A DNA stretch of 18,179 bases from Leclercia sp. UBA7405 (GTDB lineage: Bacteria > Pseudomonadota > Gammaproteobacteria > Enterobacterales > Enterobacteriaceae). Each line of letters opens with the position of its first letter. Within the stretch, counting starts at the first letter, position 1. The notes under the pieces were generated by a model. It saw only the letters and a program-made list of their open reading frames with translations. It was not told the DNA's origin and ran no database searches. Where the stretch lies: contig DKMV01000361.1 of assembly GCA_002469605.1 (NCBI GenBank), positions 1 through 18,179 of the forward strand. Reading direction: 5' to 3'. Below are positions 6,759-16,499 of this stretch, one piece after another. The position numbers were made by a program, and so were the translations under genes.

Positions 6759-9373
6759 GCCGCCTGTCGGCCTGGCTGCTGATCCCGCCGGTAAGCGCCC
6801 GCCTGAGCGAACGCTACCGCAACTACCGGCTGCACGGCGCGCCGGCGTTTAGCGCCGCACTGGGCTGCCTGTGGGCCATTCTGGCCTGGCTCTTTCTCCC
6901 CCTTGAACACCCGCGCTGGCAGAATATTCGCGCCCGCCACGCGCAGCTTTATCCGCATATCAACCCGGACAGGCCGCGTCCGCTGGATCCGGCCCGCTAC
7001 CTGATTCAGGCGGCCTGGCTGCTGCTCACCTCTGCGCGCAGGGAGAGATCCGAGCCGCGCTGGCGCAGCATGGTGCGCTTTAAGAATTTACGCGGCCGCT
7101 ATCACCAGTGGCTCGACCACCTCCCCGATCGCGTTCGCCACCAGACCAGCCATCTGGAGTCGGAAAAAGAGCTCGGGCACCTGCACCCGGGGCTGCGCCG
7201 CGTCATCCTGGGCGTGGTGGTGGCCTTCTCGTTGCTGCTGGCGCTGGTCTGTATCACCCAGCCCTTTAACCCGCTGGCGCAGTTTATCTTCCTGATATTG
7301 CTGTGGGGCGTGGCGCTGCTGGTGCGTCGAATTCCGGGCCGCTTCTCGGCGCTGATGCTGATCGTGCTGTCGCTCACCGTCTCCTGCCGCTATATCTGGT
7401 GGCGTTATACCTCCACCCTTAACTGGAACGATCCGGTAAGCCTGGTCTGCGGCCTGATCCTGCTGTTCGCCGAGACCTACGCCTGGGTGGTGCTGGTGCT
7501 GGGCTATTTCCAGGTGGTCTGGCCGCTCAACCGCCAGCCGGTACCGCTGCCGAAAGATACCCGTCTCTGGCCGAGCGTCGATATCTTCGTGCCAACCTAT
7601 AACGAAGATTTAAGCGTGGTGAAGAACACCATTTATGCCTCGCTGGGCATCGACTGGCCGAAGGATAAGCTGGAGATCTGGATCCTGGACGACGGCGGCC
7701 GGGAAGAGTTCCGGCTGTTTGCCGAAAGCGTGGGGGTGAAATATATCGCCCGTACTACCCACGAGCACGCCAAGGCGGGCAACATCAATAATGCCCTTAA
7801 GTACGCCAAAGGCGACTTTGTCTCCATTTTCGACTGCGACCACGTGCCGACGCGCTCCTTCCTGCAGATGACCATGGGCTGGTTCCTGAAGGATCAAAAG
7901 CTGGCGATGATGCAGACGCCGCACCACTTCTTCTCGCCGGATCCCTTTGAGCGTAACCTCGGCCGTTTTCGCAAAACGCCTAACGAAGGCACGCTGTTCT
8001 ACGGGCTGGTGCAGGACGGGAACGACATGTGGGATGCCACCTTCTTCTGCGGCTCCTGCGCGGTGATCCGCCGCGGGCCGCTGGATGAGATTGGCGGCAT
8101 CGCCGTAGAGACGGTCACCGAAGATGCGCACACCTCGCTGCGCCTGCACCGTCGCGGCCACACCTCCGCCTATATGCGTATTCCGCAGGCGGCGGGGCTG
8201 GCGACGGAGTCGCTTTCGGCGCATATCGGCCAGCGTATTCGCTGGGCGCGCGGCATGGTGCAGATCTTCCGCCTCGACAACCCCCTGTTTGGCAAGGGGC
8301 TGAAAATCGGCCAGCGTCTCTGCTACCTCAACGCCATGTTCCATTTCTTATCCGGGATCCCACGGCTTATCTTCCTGACCGCGCCGCTGGCCTTCCTGCT
8401 GCTGCACGCCTATATCATCTATGCGCCGGCCATCATGATTGCGCTCTTTGTGCTGCCGCACATGATCCATGCCAGCCTGACCAACTCCAAAATTCAGGGC
8501 AAATATCGCCACTCGTTCTGGAGTGAAATCTATGAAACCGTGCTGGCATGGTATATCGCCCCGCCGACCATGGTGGCCCTGATTAACCCCCACAAGGGCA
8601 AGTTCAACGTTACGGCGAAGGGCGGGCTGGTGGAGGAGGAGTATGTGGACTGGGTGATCTCCCGGCCCTATATCTTCCTGGTGCTGCTGAATATCGTCGG
8701 CGTGCTGTTCGGGGTCTGGCGCTACTTTAATGGGCCGGAGAACGAGATCCTCACCGTCTTCGTCAGCGTGGCGTGGGTGTTCTACAACCTGATTATTCTC
8801 GGCGGCGCGGTGGCGGTGTCGGTGGAGAGCAAGCAGGTACGCCGGGCACACCGCGTCGAGATCGCCATGCCGGCGGCCATCGCCCGCGAAGACGGACATC
8901 TCTTCTCCTGTACCGTGCACGACTTCTCTGACGGCGGGCTGGGGATCAAAATCCATGGGCAGGCGCAGGTGCTGGAAGGGCAAAAGGTCAACCTGCTGCT
9001 GAAGCGCGGCCAGCAGGAGTATGTCTTCCCGACCCAGGTTGCGCGCGTGATGGGCAACGAAGTGGGTCTGCAATTAATGCCGCTTACCAAAAAGCAGCAT
9101 ATCGATTTTGTGCAATGTACCTTTGCCCGCGCGGACACGTGGGCGCTCTGGCAGGACAGCTTCCCGGAAGATAAACCGCTGGAAAGCCTGATGGATATCC
9201 TGAAGCTGGGATTCCGTGGTTATCGCCACCTTGCCGAATTTGCTCCGCCGTCCGTGAAATTGATATTCCGGTCACTTACCTCGCTGGTTTCCTGGGTTGT
9301 GTCGTTCGTTCCTCGCCGTCCTGAGCGTGGCGAGACGGTACAGCACGCAGACCCGGTTATGGCTCAACAATGA
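6755..9373 (+). CDS. bcsA: Cellulose synthase catalytic subunit BcsA (UDP-forming)
   Basis: BcsA polymerises glucose from UDP-glucose into beta-1,4-glucan and threads it across the inner membrane. The ATG at 6755 overlaps the bcsQ stop and gives 872 residues, the E. coli length and N terminus (MS..WLLIPPV). The frame stays open upstream to 6626 inside bcsQ, but that extension is not homologous. Five membrane stretches precede the GT2 domain and further ones follow it. Catalytic motifs are D312-D313-G, D360-C-D362, TED at 455-457 (Asp457 the general base) and QRIRW at 493-497. The C-terminal PilZ domain shows RRAHR (696-700) and DFSDGG (723-728), the residues that bind activating c-di-GMP. bcsB begins 10 nt after the stop. 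Confidence 0.98.
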   Translation: MSRLSAWLLIPPVSARLSERYRNYRLHGAPAFSAALGCLWAILAWLFLPLEHPRWQNIRARHAQLYPHINPDRPRPLDPARYLIQAAWLLLTSARRERSEPRWRSMVRFKNLRGRYHQWLDHLPDRVRHQTSHLESEKELGHLHPGLRRVILGVVVAFSLLLALVCITQPFNPLAQFIFLILLWGVALLVRRIPGRFSALMLIVLSLTVSCRYIWWRYTSTLNWNDPVSLVCGLILLFAETYAWVVLVLGYFQVVWPLNRQPVPLPKDTRLWPSVDIFVPTYNEDLSVVKNTIYASLGIDWPKDKLEIWILDDGGREEFRLFAESVGVKYIARTTHEHAKAGNINNALKYAKGDFVSIFDCDHVPTRSFLQMTMGWFLKDQKLAMMQTPHHFFSPDPFERNLGRFRKTPNEGTLFYGLVQDGNDMWDATFFCGSCAVIRRGPLDEIGGIAVETVTEDAHTSLRLHRRGHTSAYMRIPQAAGLATESLSAHIGQRIRWARGMVQIFRLDNPLFGKGLKIGQRLCYLNAMFHFLSGIPRLIFLTAPLAFLLLHAYIIYAPAIMIALFVLPHMIHASLTNSKIQGKYRHSFWSEIYETVLAWYIAPPTMVALINPHKGKFNVTAKGGLVEEEYVDWVISRPYIFLVLLNIVGVLFGVWRYFNGPENEILTVFVSVAWVFYNLIILGGAVAVSVESKQVRRAHRVEIAMPAAIAREDGHLFSCTVHDFSDGGLGIKIHGQAQVLEGQKVNLLLKRGQQEYVFPTQVARVMGNEVGLQLMPLTKKQHIDFVQCTFARADTWALWQDSFPEDKPLESLMDILKLGFRGYRHLAEFAPPSVKLIFRSLTSLVSWVVSFVPRRPERGETVQHADPVMAQQ

Positions 9374-9383
9374 TGATAACGCG

Positions 9384-11798
9384 ATGAAAAGAAAACTATC
9401 ATGGATTAGTGCAGTGGCAGTCGGGATGAGTGCACTTCCCTCTGTTATGGCCTGGGCGGCGCCCGAGACGACGCCTGCGCCAACGGTGCCCGTTGTAGCG
9501 ACGCCCGCCGAGCCGGCGGTGGCCGCCGCACCCGGACAAACGGAGGCGGTGATCCCCAATCAGCCGACCCCGGGGCAGACGCTGCCGGCCGCCAATACGC
9601 CGGTGGGCCAGGTGATGCCGGGCGTGAACGGCGCCAGCGCGCCTATTGTCGCAGACGGCATCCCATCGCGTGATGTGAAACTGAGCTTTGCCCAGATTGC
9701 GCCGCCGCCGGGCAGCATGGTACTGCGCGGGGTTAACCCGAACGGTGGCATCGAGTTCGGCATGCGCAGCGACGAGGTGGTGTCGAAAGCGATGCTTAAC
9801 CTCGAATACACGCCGTCGCCCTCCCTGCTGCCGGTACAGTCGCAGCTGAAGGTCTACCTTAACGATGAGCTGATGGGCGTCCTGCCGGTCACTAAAGAGC
9901 AACTGGGCAAGAAAACCCTGGCACAGTTGCCCATCAACCCGCTGTTTATTACCGACTTTAACCGCGTGCGGCTGGAGTTCGTTGGCCACTACCGGGACGT
10001 GTGCGAAAACCCGGCCAGTAGCACCCTGTGGCTGGACGTGGGCCGCAGCAGTTCGCTGGATCTGACCTACCAGCCGCTGGCGGTCAATAACGATCTGTCG
10101 CGCTTCCCGGTGCCCTTCTTTGATCCGCGGGATAACCGTCCGCTCAATCTGCCGATGGTCTTTGCCGGTTCGCCGGACCTCACCGAGCAGAAAGCGGCCG
10201 CCATTATCGCCTCCTGGTTTGGCTCCCGCAGCGGCTGGCGCGGCCAGAGCTTCCCGGTAATCTATGACAAACTGCCGGATACCAACGCCATTATCTTTGC
10301 CACTAACGCCCGCCGTCCGGCGTTCCTGCGCGACCACCCGGAGGTCAAAGCCCCTACCATCGAGATGATGAGCCATCCGCAGAACCCTTATGTGAAGCTG
10401 CTGGTGGTATTTGGCCGTGACGATAAGGATCTGCTGCAGGCGGCTCAGGGGCTGGCGCAGGGTAATGCCCTGTTCCGCGGCAATAGCGTGACCATCAACG
10501 AGGTGAAACCCCTGCTGCCGCGTAAGCCGTATGACGCGCCAAACTGGGTACGTACCGATCGTGAGGTGACCTTTGGCGAGCTGAAAACCTATGAAGAGCA
10601 GCTGCAGGCCACCGGTCTGCAACCGTCGTCGATTAACCTGTCGCTGAACCTGCCGCCGGATCTCTATCTGCTGCGCAGCAACGGCATCGACATGAATCTC
10701 AACTACCGCTACACCTCGCCGCCGACCAAAGACAGCTCGCGGATGGATATCAGCCTGAACAACCAGTTCCTGCAATCCTTTGGCCTGACCAGCACCCAGG
10801 AAAATAATCGCCTGCTGCTGCGCCTGCCGGTATTGCAGGGGCTGCTGGATGGTAAAACCGACGTCTCTATCCCGGCGCTGAAGCTGGGCGCCATCAACCA
10901 GCTGCGCTTTGACTTCCAGTATATGAACCCGATGCCGGGCGGCTCGATTGAAAACTGCGTTACCTTCCAGCAGGTGCAGAACCACGTGGTGATCGGCGAC
11001 GACTCCACCATCGACTTCTCGAAGTACTATCACTTTATTGCGATGCCGGATCTGCGCGCATTTGCTAACGCCAGCTTCCCGTTCAGCCGGATGGCCGACC
11101 TGTCGGAATCCATTGTGGTGACGCCAAAAACGCCGAACGAAGGCCAGCTGACCACCCTGCTGGATACCATGGGCACCGTCGGGTCGCAGACCGGCCTGCC
11201 GGCGCTGAATTTCACCCTGACCAACGATGCCGACCAGTTAAAAGATAAAGATGCGGATATCCTGCTGGTAGGGGCGATCCCGCCGGCGCTGAAAGACGAT
11301 AAGCGCGTCGATCTGCTGGTACAGGCGACCGAAGCCTGGGTGAATACCCCGCTGCGCCAGAGCCCCTTCCCGAGCATCATGCCGGATGAGCGCGACCGCC
11401 AGGCCAACGTGCGGGCCGAAGTCTCCTCCAGCGGCCCGATGGCGGCCGTGGTTGGCTTCCAGTCCCCCTATAACGAACAGCGTAGCGTTATCGCCCTGCT
11501 GGCAGACAGCCCGCGCGGCTACGAGCTGCTGAATCAGGCGATGAACGACAGCGGCAAGCGGGCGGCGATGTTTGGCTCGGTCTCTATTATTCGCGAGTCC
11601 GGGGTAAACAGCCTGCGCGTGGGGGATATCTACTACGTGGGGCATCTGCCGTGGTTTGAGCGCGTCTGGTATGCGCTGTCGAATCACCCGGTGCTGCTGG
11701 CGTTCTTCGCGGCGCTCAGCGTGGTGTTGCTGGCCTGGGTGCTGTGGCGTCTGCTGCGTATCATCAGCCGCCGTCGTCTCGATCCGGATAACGAGTAA
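9384..11798 (+). CDS. bcsB: Cellulose synthase regulatory/periplasmic subunit BcsB
   Basis: BcsB is the periplasmic partner anchored in the inner membrane that supports BcsA and guides the glucan out. Starting at the ATG at 9384 gives 804 residues with the family signal peptide (MKRKLSWISAVAVGM...MAWA). The frame is open from 9297, but the upstream part lies inside bcsA. E. coli BcsB has 779 residues. The extra 25 fall in a linker rich in Pro, Ala, Thr and Val (about 26-75) before the conserved SRDVKLSFAQIAPPPGSM. Carbohydrate-binding and flavodoxin-like domains follow in the conserved order. A C-terminal membrane helix (HPVLLAFFAALSVVLLAW) ends in a basic tail. No good Shine-Dalgarno is seen, so translation is probably coupled to bcsA. 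bcsZ starts 6 nt downstream. Confidence 0.97.
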   Translation: MKRKLSWISAVAVGMSALPSVMAWAAPETTPAPTVPVVATPAEPAVAAAPGQTEAVIPNQPTPGQTLPAANTPVGQVMPGVNGASAPIVADGIPSRDVKLSFAQIAPPPGSMVLRGVNPNGGIEFGMRSDEVVSKAMLNLEYTPSPSLLPVQSQLKVYLNDELMGVLPVTKEQLGKKTLAQLPINPLFITDFNRVRLEFVGHYRDVCENPASSTLWLDVGRSSSLDLTYQPLAVNNDLSRFPVPFFDPRDNRPLNLPMVFAGSPDLTEQKAAAIIASWFGSRSGWRGQSFPVIYDKLPDTNAIIFATNARRPAFLRDHPEVKAPTIEMMSHPQNPYVKLLVVFGRDDKDLLQAAQGLAQGNALFRGNSVTINEVKPLLPRKPYDAPNWVRTDREVTFGELKTYEEQLQATGLQPSSINLSLNLPPDLYLLRSNGIDMNLNYRYTSPPTKDSSRMDISLNNQFLQSFGLTSTQENNRLLLRLPVLQGLLDGKTDVSIPALKLGAINQLRFDFQYMNPMPGGSIENCVTFQQVQNHVVIGDDSTIDFSKYYHFIAMPDLRAFANASFPFSRMADLSESIVVTPKTPNEGQLTTLLDTMGTVGSQTGLPALNFTLTNDADQLKDKDADILLVGAIPPALKDDKRVDLLVQATEAWVNTPLRQSPFPSIMPDERDRQANVRAEVSSSGPMAAVVGFQSPYNEQRSVIALLADSPRGYELLNQAMNDSGKRAAMFGSVSIIRESGVNSLRVGDIYYVGHLPWFERVWYALSNHPVLLAFFAALSVVLLAWVLWRLLRIISRRRLDPDNE

Positions 11799-11804
11799 GC
11801 CGCG

Positions 11805-12911
11805 ATGAAAGGGCTGCGCTGCTGCGTGATGGCCGTATTAATGCTGGCGGTAACGGATCTCCGGGCCGCCTGCAGCTGGCCGGCCTGGACGCAGTTTAAA
11901 CAGGACTATATCAGTAAAGACGGGCGTGTCATCGATCCCAGCGATGCCCGCAGCATCACCACATCGGAGGGGCAAAGCTACGCGCTGTTCTTTGCCCTCG
12001 CCGCCAACGACCGCGAGGCCTTTGCGCGGATCCTCGGCTGGACCCAGGACAATCTGGCGCAGGGGGCGCTCAGCGACCATCTTCCCGCCTGGCTGTGGGG
12101 CAAAAAAGCGGATAACAGCTGGCAGACGCTCGACACCAACTCCGCCTCGGACGCGGATATCTGGATTGCCTGGTCGCTGCTGGAGGCCGGACGCCTGTGG
12201 AAAAACGCTGAGTACACCGCCACCGGGCGCAAACTGTTAACCCTTATCGCCCGCGACGAGGTGGTGAAGGTGCCAGGACTGGGGCTGATGCTGCTCCCGG
12301 GCAGGGTAGGATTTAGCGAGGAGAACGCCTGGCGTTTTAACCCGAGCTATCTGCCGCCACAGCTGGCGCGCTACTTCACCCGCTTCGGCGAACCCTGGAC
12401 TACCCTGCGCGAGACCAACCTGCGGCTGCTGCTGGAGACCGCCCCGAAGGGGTTTTCCCCCGACTGGGTGCGCTATGAAAAGGGCAGGGGCTGGCAGCTG
12501 AAGGCAGAAAAAACGCTGGTCAGCAGCTACGACGCCATTCGCGTCTGGCTGTGGGTGGGCATGATGCACGACCAGGATCCACAAAAAGCGCGACTTCTCA
12601 CCCGGCTTAAACCTATGGCGACCCTGACCGCTAAACAGGGGCTCCCCCCGGAGCACGTGGATGTCGCCACGGGCAACGCCAGCGGGCAGGGGCCGGTGGG
12701 CTTCTCGGCCTCGCTGCTGCCGTTTTTACAAGACCGCGATACCCTGGCGGTACAGCGCCAGCGCGTGGCGGATCAGTTTCCCGGTAAAGACGCCTATTAC
12801 AGTTACGTACTGACCCTCTTCGGACAAGGCTGGGATCAGCATCGTTTTCGTTTCACCGTTAAGGGTGAGTTACAACCTGACTGGGGCCAGGAATGCGCAA
12901 GTTCACAGTAA
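11805..12911 (+). CDS. bcsZ: Periplasmic endo-1,4-beta-glucanase BcsZ (GH8 cellulase)
   Basis: BcsZ cuts beta-1,4-glucan in the periplasm and limits cellulose output and chain accumulation. Its 368 residues equal the E. coli length. A signal peptide ends near residue 21-22 (DLRAA), just before CSWPAW. Glycoside hydrolase family 8 residues sit at E. coli numbering: catalytic acid Glu55 in TTSEGQSY and Asp243 in SSYDAIRVW. Substrate-cleft motifs include [41 protein letters not shown] and [14 protein letters not shown]. The signal peptide contains two adjacent Cys at 6-7, which is unusual but does not form a lipobox. The last 19 nt overlap the start of bcsC in another frame. Confidence 0.98.
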   Translation: MKGLRCCVMAVLMLAVTDLRAACSWPAWTQFKQDYISKDGRVIDPSDARSITTSEGQSYALFFALAANDREAFARILGWTQDNLAQGALSDHLPAWLWGKKADNSWQTLDTNSASDADIWIAWSLLEAGRLWKNAEYTATGRKLLTLIARDEVVKVPGLGLMLLPGRVGFSEENAWRFNPSYLPPQLARYFTRFGEPWTTLRETNLRLLLETAPKGFSPDWVRYEKGRGWQLKAEKTLVSSYDAIRVWLWVGMMHDQDPQKARLLTRLKPMATLTAKQGLPPEHVDVATGNASGQGPVGFSASLLPFLQDRDTLAVQRQRVADQFPGKDAYYSYVLTLFGQGWDQHRFRFTVKGELQPDWGQECASSQ

Positions 12912-15900
12912 GTTTACTCAGTTTATCGCTTGGCCTGGCGCTGCTGCCTGCCGCTCAGGCAGTTAACTCTCCGCAGCAGAAACAGCTGCTGGAACAGGTG
13001 CGCCTCGGCGAAGCCACCCAGCGCGAAGACCTGGTCCGCCAGTCGCTGAACCGTCTTGAACTGATCGATCCCAACAACCCGGACGTCATTGCCGCCCGCT
13101 TCCGCTATCTGCTGCGCCAGGGCGATACCAGCGGAGCGCAGCAAGAGCTGGACCGCCTGAAGGCGATGGCCCCGGACTCCGCGGCGTACAAATCGTCGCG
13201 CAGCAGCATGTCGCTCTCCAGCGCCGAAGGTCGCCAGGCGCTACAGCAGGCGCGGCTGCTGGCTACCACCGGCCACACCGCAGAGGGGATCGCCGCCTAC
13301 GACAAGCTCTTTGCCGGTAACCCGCCGGACGGCGCGGTGGCGACCGAATACTGGTCGCTGGTAGCGAAAGTGCCTGGCCGCCGGGATGAAGCTATCGCCC
13401 AGATGAAAAAAATCAACGCCAGCAGTCCGGGCGACGCGGAGTTGCAGAACGCGCTGGCGCAGCTGCTCTTCCAGAGCGATCGCCGGGACGAGGGCTTTAC
13501 CGTCCTGCGCCAGATGGCAAACTCCAACAACGGCCGCGGCGCCGCCGCTTCTATCTGGTACCAGCAGATCAAAGACCTGCCGGTAAGTAACGCCAGCGTG
13601 AAGGCGTTGCAGGACTACCTGCTGATGTTCAGCGAGGGGGACAGCGTGGAGCTTGCGCGCACCCAGCTGGCGCAGCAACAGCAACAGCTGGCCGATCCGG
13701 CATTCCGCGCTAAAGCCCAGGGGCTGGCCGCCGTAGAAGCCGGACAGGGCAGCCAGGCGGTGGGCGAGCTGGAGCAGGCCGTCAGCGCCAACCATACCGA
13801 CAGCGAAGCGATAGGGGCGCTCGGCCAGGCCTACTCCCAGAAAGGGGATCGCGCCCGGGCGGTTGCCCAGTTTGAAAAAGCGATCGCCCTCGATCCTAAA
13901 AGCCCGAACCGCGATAAGTGGGATAGCCTGCTGAAGGTGAACCGCTACTGGCTGCTGATCCAGCAGGGTGATGCCGCCCTGAAAGCCAGTAACGTTGCCC
14001 AGGCGGAGCGCTATTACCAGCAGGCGCGTACCATCGACAATACCGACAGCTATGCGGTGCTGGGGCTGGGGGACGCGGCGATGGCGCGCAAAGACAGCGC
14101 TGCGGCAGAGAATTTTTACCGCCAGGCGCTGCGGATGGACAGCGGCAACAGCAATGCGGTGCGCGGGCTGGCGAACATCTACCGTGCCGAATCACCGGAA
14201 AAAGCCAGCCAGTTTATTGCCTCACTTTCTGCCAGCCAGCGTCGCAGTATCGACGATATCGAACGCAGCCTGAACAACGAGAAGCTGGCCCAACAGGCCG
14301 AACAGCTGGAAAACCAGGGTAACTACGCCCAGGCGGCGGAGATCCAGCGCCGTCGACTGGCGATGGATCCGGGCAGCGTCTGGATCACCTATCGCCTCGC
14401 ACGCGATCTCTGGAGCAGCGGCCAGCGTAGCCAGGCCGATACCCTGATGCGCCAGCTCGCCACGCAGAAGCCGGGCGATGCTGAACAGGTCTACGCCAAC
14501 GGGCTTTATCTCTCCGGTAACGACCAGGATCGCGCCGCGCTGGCCCATCTCAATACCCTGCCGCAAAGCCAGTGGAACGCCAATATCCGCGAGCTGGCAG
14601 AGCGTCTGCAGGGCAATCAGATTATGGAGACCGCTAACCGCCTGCGCGATAGCGGCAAAGAGCAGGAGGCGGAGAACTTGCTGCGCCAGCAGCCCCCCTC
14701 CACCCGTATCGATTTAACCCTTGCCGACTGGGCGCAGCAGCGGGGTGATAACGACGCCGCGAAGGCGGCCTACGGCACCGTGCTGGCGCGCGAACCGCAA
14801 AATGGCGATGCGATCCTTGGCCTGACCGAAGTCCAGATCGCCGAAGGCGATAAGGCCGCCGCACAGGCTACCCTTGGCACCCTGCCAGCAACGCCGCAGG
14901 GCGAACCGTACTCCCTGAATATGCAGCGCCGCATTGCGCTGGCGCAGGCCGGGCTGGGCAACAACGCTGCCGCACAGCAGGCCTTTACCCGCCTTGTGCC
15001 GCAGGCCAAATCCCAGCCGCCCTCCCAGGAGAGCGCGCTGGTGCTGCGCGATGTGGCCCGCTTCCAGGCAACAAACGGCCAGCCGCAGGAGGCGCTGGAG
15101 ACGTACAAAGACACCATGGTGGCCTCGGGCATTACCGCCACCCGGCCTGCGGATAACGACAGCTTCACCCGCCTGACCCGCAGTGATAAGCAGGATGACT
15201 GGCTTAAGCGCGGCGTGCGCAGCGATGCGGGCGATCTTTATCGTCAGCAGGATGTGAACGTCACCCTGCAGCATGAATACTGGGGCTCCAGCGGCACGGG
15301 GGGCTATTCGGATCTGAAAGCCCATACCACCATGCTGCAGGTAGATGCGCCGCTCTCGGACGGACGGATGTTCTTCCGCAGCGATATGATCAATATGGAC
15401 GTTGGCAGCTTCAGCCAGAACAGCAACGGCACCTACTCGCCGCATTTTGGCACCTGCTATGACGTCCCCTGCGTTGGTGGAAATCGCAGCCAGAAAGATA
15501 GCGGGACAAGCGTTGCCGTTGGCTGGCGAAACGATACCTGGGAGATGGATCTCGGCACTACCCCGATGGGTTTCAACGAGGTTGATGTTGTTGGTGGCCT
15601 GAGCTACAGCAACGATTTAGGTCCGCTGGGGTACACGCTGGAACTCCATCGACGCCCGATCTCCAGCTCGCTGCTGGCGTTTGGCGGCCAACAAGATCCC
15701 GCCAGTAATACGGGCAAGAAATGGGGTGGTGTGCGCGCCAACGGCGGCGTAGTCAGCCTGAGCTATGACAAAGGTGAAGCCAACGGCGTCTGGGCAAGCC
15801 TGGGCGCGGATACGCTTGAAGGTAAAAACGTTGATGACAACTGGCGCGTGCGCTGGATGACGGGCTATTACTATAAGCTAATCAATGAGGACAACCGCCG

Positions 15901-16381
15901 CGTGACCGTTGGCCTCAATAATATGATTTGGCACTACGATAAAGATCTGAGCAATTACACGCTCGGCCAGGGCGGCTACTACAGTCCCCAGGAATATGTC
16001 TCTTTTGCTGTGCCGGTTCTCTGGCGTGAACGTACCGAAAACTGGTCCTGGGAGCTGGGTGGCTCGGTCTCATGGTCACATTCGCGGACTAAAACTATGC
16101 CACGCTACCCCTTGTTAAATCTGATACCGGACGACTATCGTCAGAGAGCAAGTGAACAGACGGAATCGGGCGGCAGCAGCCAGGGCGTCGGTTATACCGC
16201 GCGGGCCATCGTTGAACGCCGTGTGACCTCGAACTGGTTTGTCGGTCTTGGCGTCGATATTCAGGAGGCGAAGGATTACACCCCAAGCCATGCGCTGTTA
16301 TACGTGCGCTATTCTGCGGCAGGCTGGCAGGGCAATATGGATCTACCGCCGCAGCCGCTGGTACCTTATGCGGAGTGGTAA
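12893..16381 (+). CDS. bcsC: Cellulose export outer-membrane protein BcsC (TPR + beta-barrel)
   Basis: BcsC carries cellulose across the periplasm and outer membrane. It has 1162 residues (E. coli about 1157). A signal peptide (about 1-23, ending PAAQA) leads into a long array of tetratricopeptide repeats spanning roughly 24-760, for example [24 protein letters not shown] units and [20 protein letters not shown]. The C-terminal barrel (about 780-1162) begins near [20 protein letters not shown]. It ends in Trp (PLVPYAEW), the terminal aromatic typical of outer-membrane barrels. The ATG at 12893 lies 19 nt inside bcsZ and gives the family N terminus MRKFT. GGGG at 12883-12886 is a possible ribosome site. 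G+C falls markedly in the barrel-coding part (see findings). Last gene of the bcsRQABZC operon. Confidence 0.97.
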   Translation: MRKFTVSLLSLSLGLALLPAAQAVNSPQQKQLLEQVRLGEATQREDLVRQSLNRLELIDPNNPDVIAARFRYLLRQGDTSGAQQELDRLKAMAPDSAAYKSSRSSMSLSSAEGRQALQQARLLATTGHTAEGIAAYDKLFAGNPPDGAVATEYWSLVAKVPGRRDEAIAQMKKINASSPGDAELQNALAQLLFQSDRRDEGFTVLRQMANSNNGRGAAASIWYQQIKDLPVSNASVKALQDYLLMFSEGDSVELARTQLAQQQQQLADPAFRAKAQGLAAVEAGQGSQAVGELEQAVSANHTDSEAIGALGQAYSQKGDRARAVAQFEKAIALDPKSPNRDKWDSLLKVNRYWLLIQQGDAALKASNVAQAERYYQQARTIDNTDSYAVLGLGDAAMARKDSAAAENFYRQALRMDSGNSNAVRGLANIYRAESPEKASQFIASLSASQRRSIDDIERSLNNEKLAQQAEQLENQGNYAQAAEIQRRRLAMDPGSVWITYRLARDLWSSGQRSQADTLMRQLATQKPGDAEQVYANGLYLSGNDQDRAALAHLNTLPQSQWNANIRELAERLQGNQIMETANRLRDSGKEQEAENLLRQQPPSTRIDLTLADWAQQRGDNDAAKAAYGTVLAREPQNGDAILGLTEVQIAEGDKAAAQATLGTLPATPQGEPYSLNMQRRIALAQAGLGNNAAAQQAFTRLVPQAKSQPPSQESALVLRDVARFQATNGQPQEALETYKDTMVASGITATRPADNDSFTRLTRSDKQDDWLKRGVRSDAGDLYRQQDVNVTLQHEYWGSSGTGGYSDLKAHTTMLQVDAPLSDGRMFFRSDMINMDVGSFSQNSNGTYSPHFGTCYDVPCVGGNRSQKDSGTSVAVGWRNDTWEMDLGTTPMGFNEVDVVGGLSYSNDLGPLGYTLELHRRPISSSLLAFGGQQDPASNTGKKWGGVRANGGVVSLSYDKGEANGVWASLGADTLEGKNVDDNWRVRWMTGYYYKLINEDNRRVTVGLNNMIWHYDKDLSNYTLGQGGYYSPQEYVSFAVPVLWRERTENWSWELGGSVSWSHSRTKTMPRYPLLNLIPDDYRQRASEQTESGGSSQGVGYTARAIVERRVTSNWFVGLGVDIQEAKDYTPSHALLYVRYSAAGWQGNMDLPPQPLVPYAEW

Positions 16382-16434
16382 CCAGAATATCCTTAATCCA
16401 GTTGTTAGCCTCTCTTAAAGCCGTTGCAATCGGG

Positions 16435-16440
16435 TATACT
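16435..16440 (+). promoter_or_regulatory. Candidate pdeK promoter (-10 box)
   Basis: TATACT lies in the 118-nt gap between bcsC and pdeK (16382-16499). No good -35 is found at 16-18 nt upstream; CTCTTA at 16412-16417 (17-nt spacer) is the nearest. The start site would be near 16447, giving a leader of about 53 nt. The good -10 with a poor -35 is compatible with an activator-dependent or sigmaS promoter, but this is not shown. Confidence 0.4.
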
Positions 16441-16449
16441 CAGGCAGCA

Positions 16450-16474
16450 GCAGGGTAACCACTATTTACCCTGC
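16450..16474 (+). promoter_or_regulatory. Perfect 9-bp hairpin in the bcsC-pdeK gap
   Basis: GCAGGGTAA (16450-16458) pairs perfectly with TTACCCTGC (16466-16474) around a 7-nt loop. No T-run follows, so it is unlikely to be a simple intrinsic terminator. It would lie at the very 5' end of a pdeK transcript from the candidate promoter, or near the 3' end of the bcsC message. Its position suggests mRNA protection or leader control, which is inference. Confidence 0.55.
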
Positions 16475-16488
16475 GCGTCGTGTTCTCT

Positions 16489-16494
16489 GGAGAG
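16489..16494 (+). promoter_or_regulatory. Shine-Dalgarno deciding the pdeK TTG start
   Basis: GGAGAG ends 5 nt before TTG at 16500-16502. The next in-frame ATG codons (about residues 12 and 14 of this reading) lack such a site and would remove conserved residues [10 protein letters not shown]. This supports the rare TTG initiation codon. Confidence 0.75.
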
Positions 16495-16499
16495 TCATT

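Noticed and set aside
9297..9383. Upstream extension of the bcsB frame inside bcsA
   Set aside because: The extension would place residues before a clear signal peptide; the ATG at 9384 gives the conserved MKRKL start.
9399..11033. Open frame of 544 codons on the minus strand opposite bcsB
   Set aside because: It mirrors the codon structure of bcsB. The translation is basic, His/Arg/Gln-rich and low in complexity, and no ribosome site or promoter supports it.
11820..11873. Possible lipoprotein signal in BcsZ (Cys6, Cys7, Cys23)
   Set aside because: The residues before Cys23 read LRAA, placing Arg at -3 where a lipobox needs Leu, Val or Ile. The E. coli homologue is a soluble periplasmic enzyme.
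14714..15445. Minus-strand open frame of 243 codons opposite bcsC
   Set aside because: Antisense shadow of the TPR-coding region with Ala/Arg-rich translation and no family resemblance.
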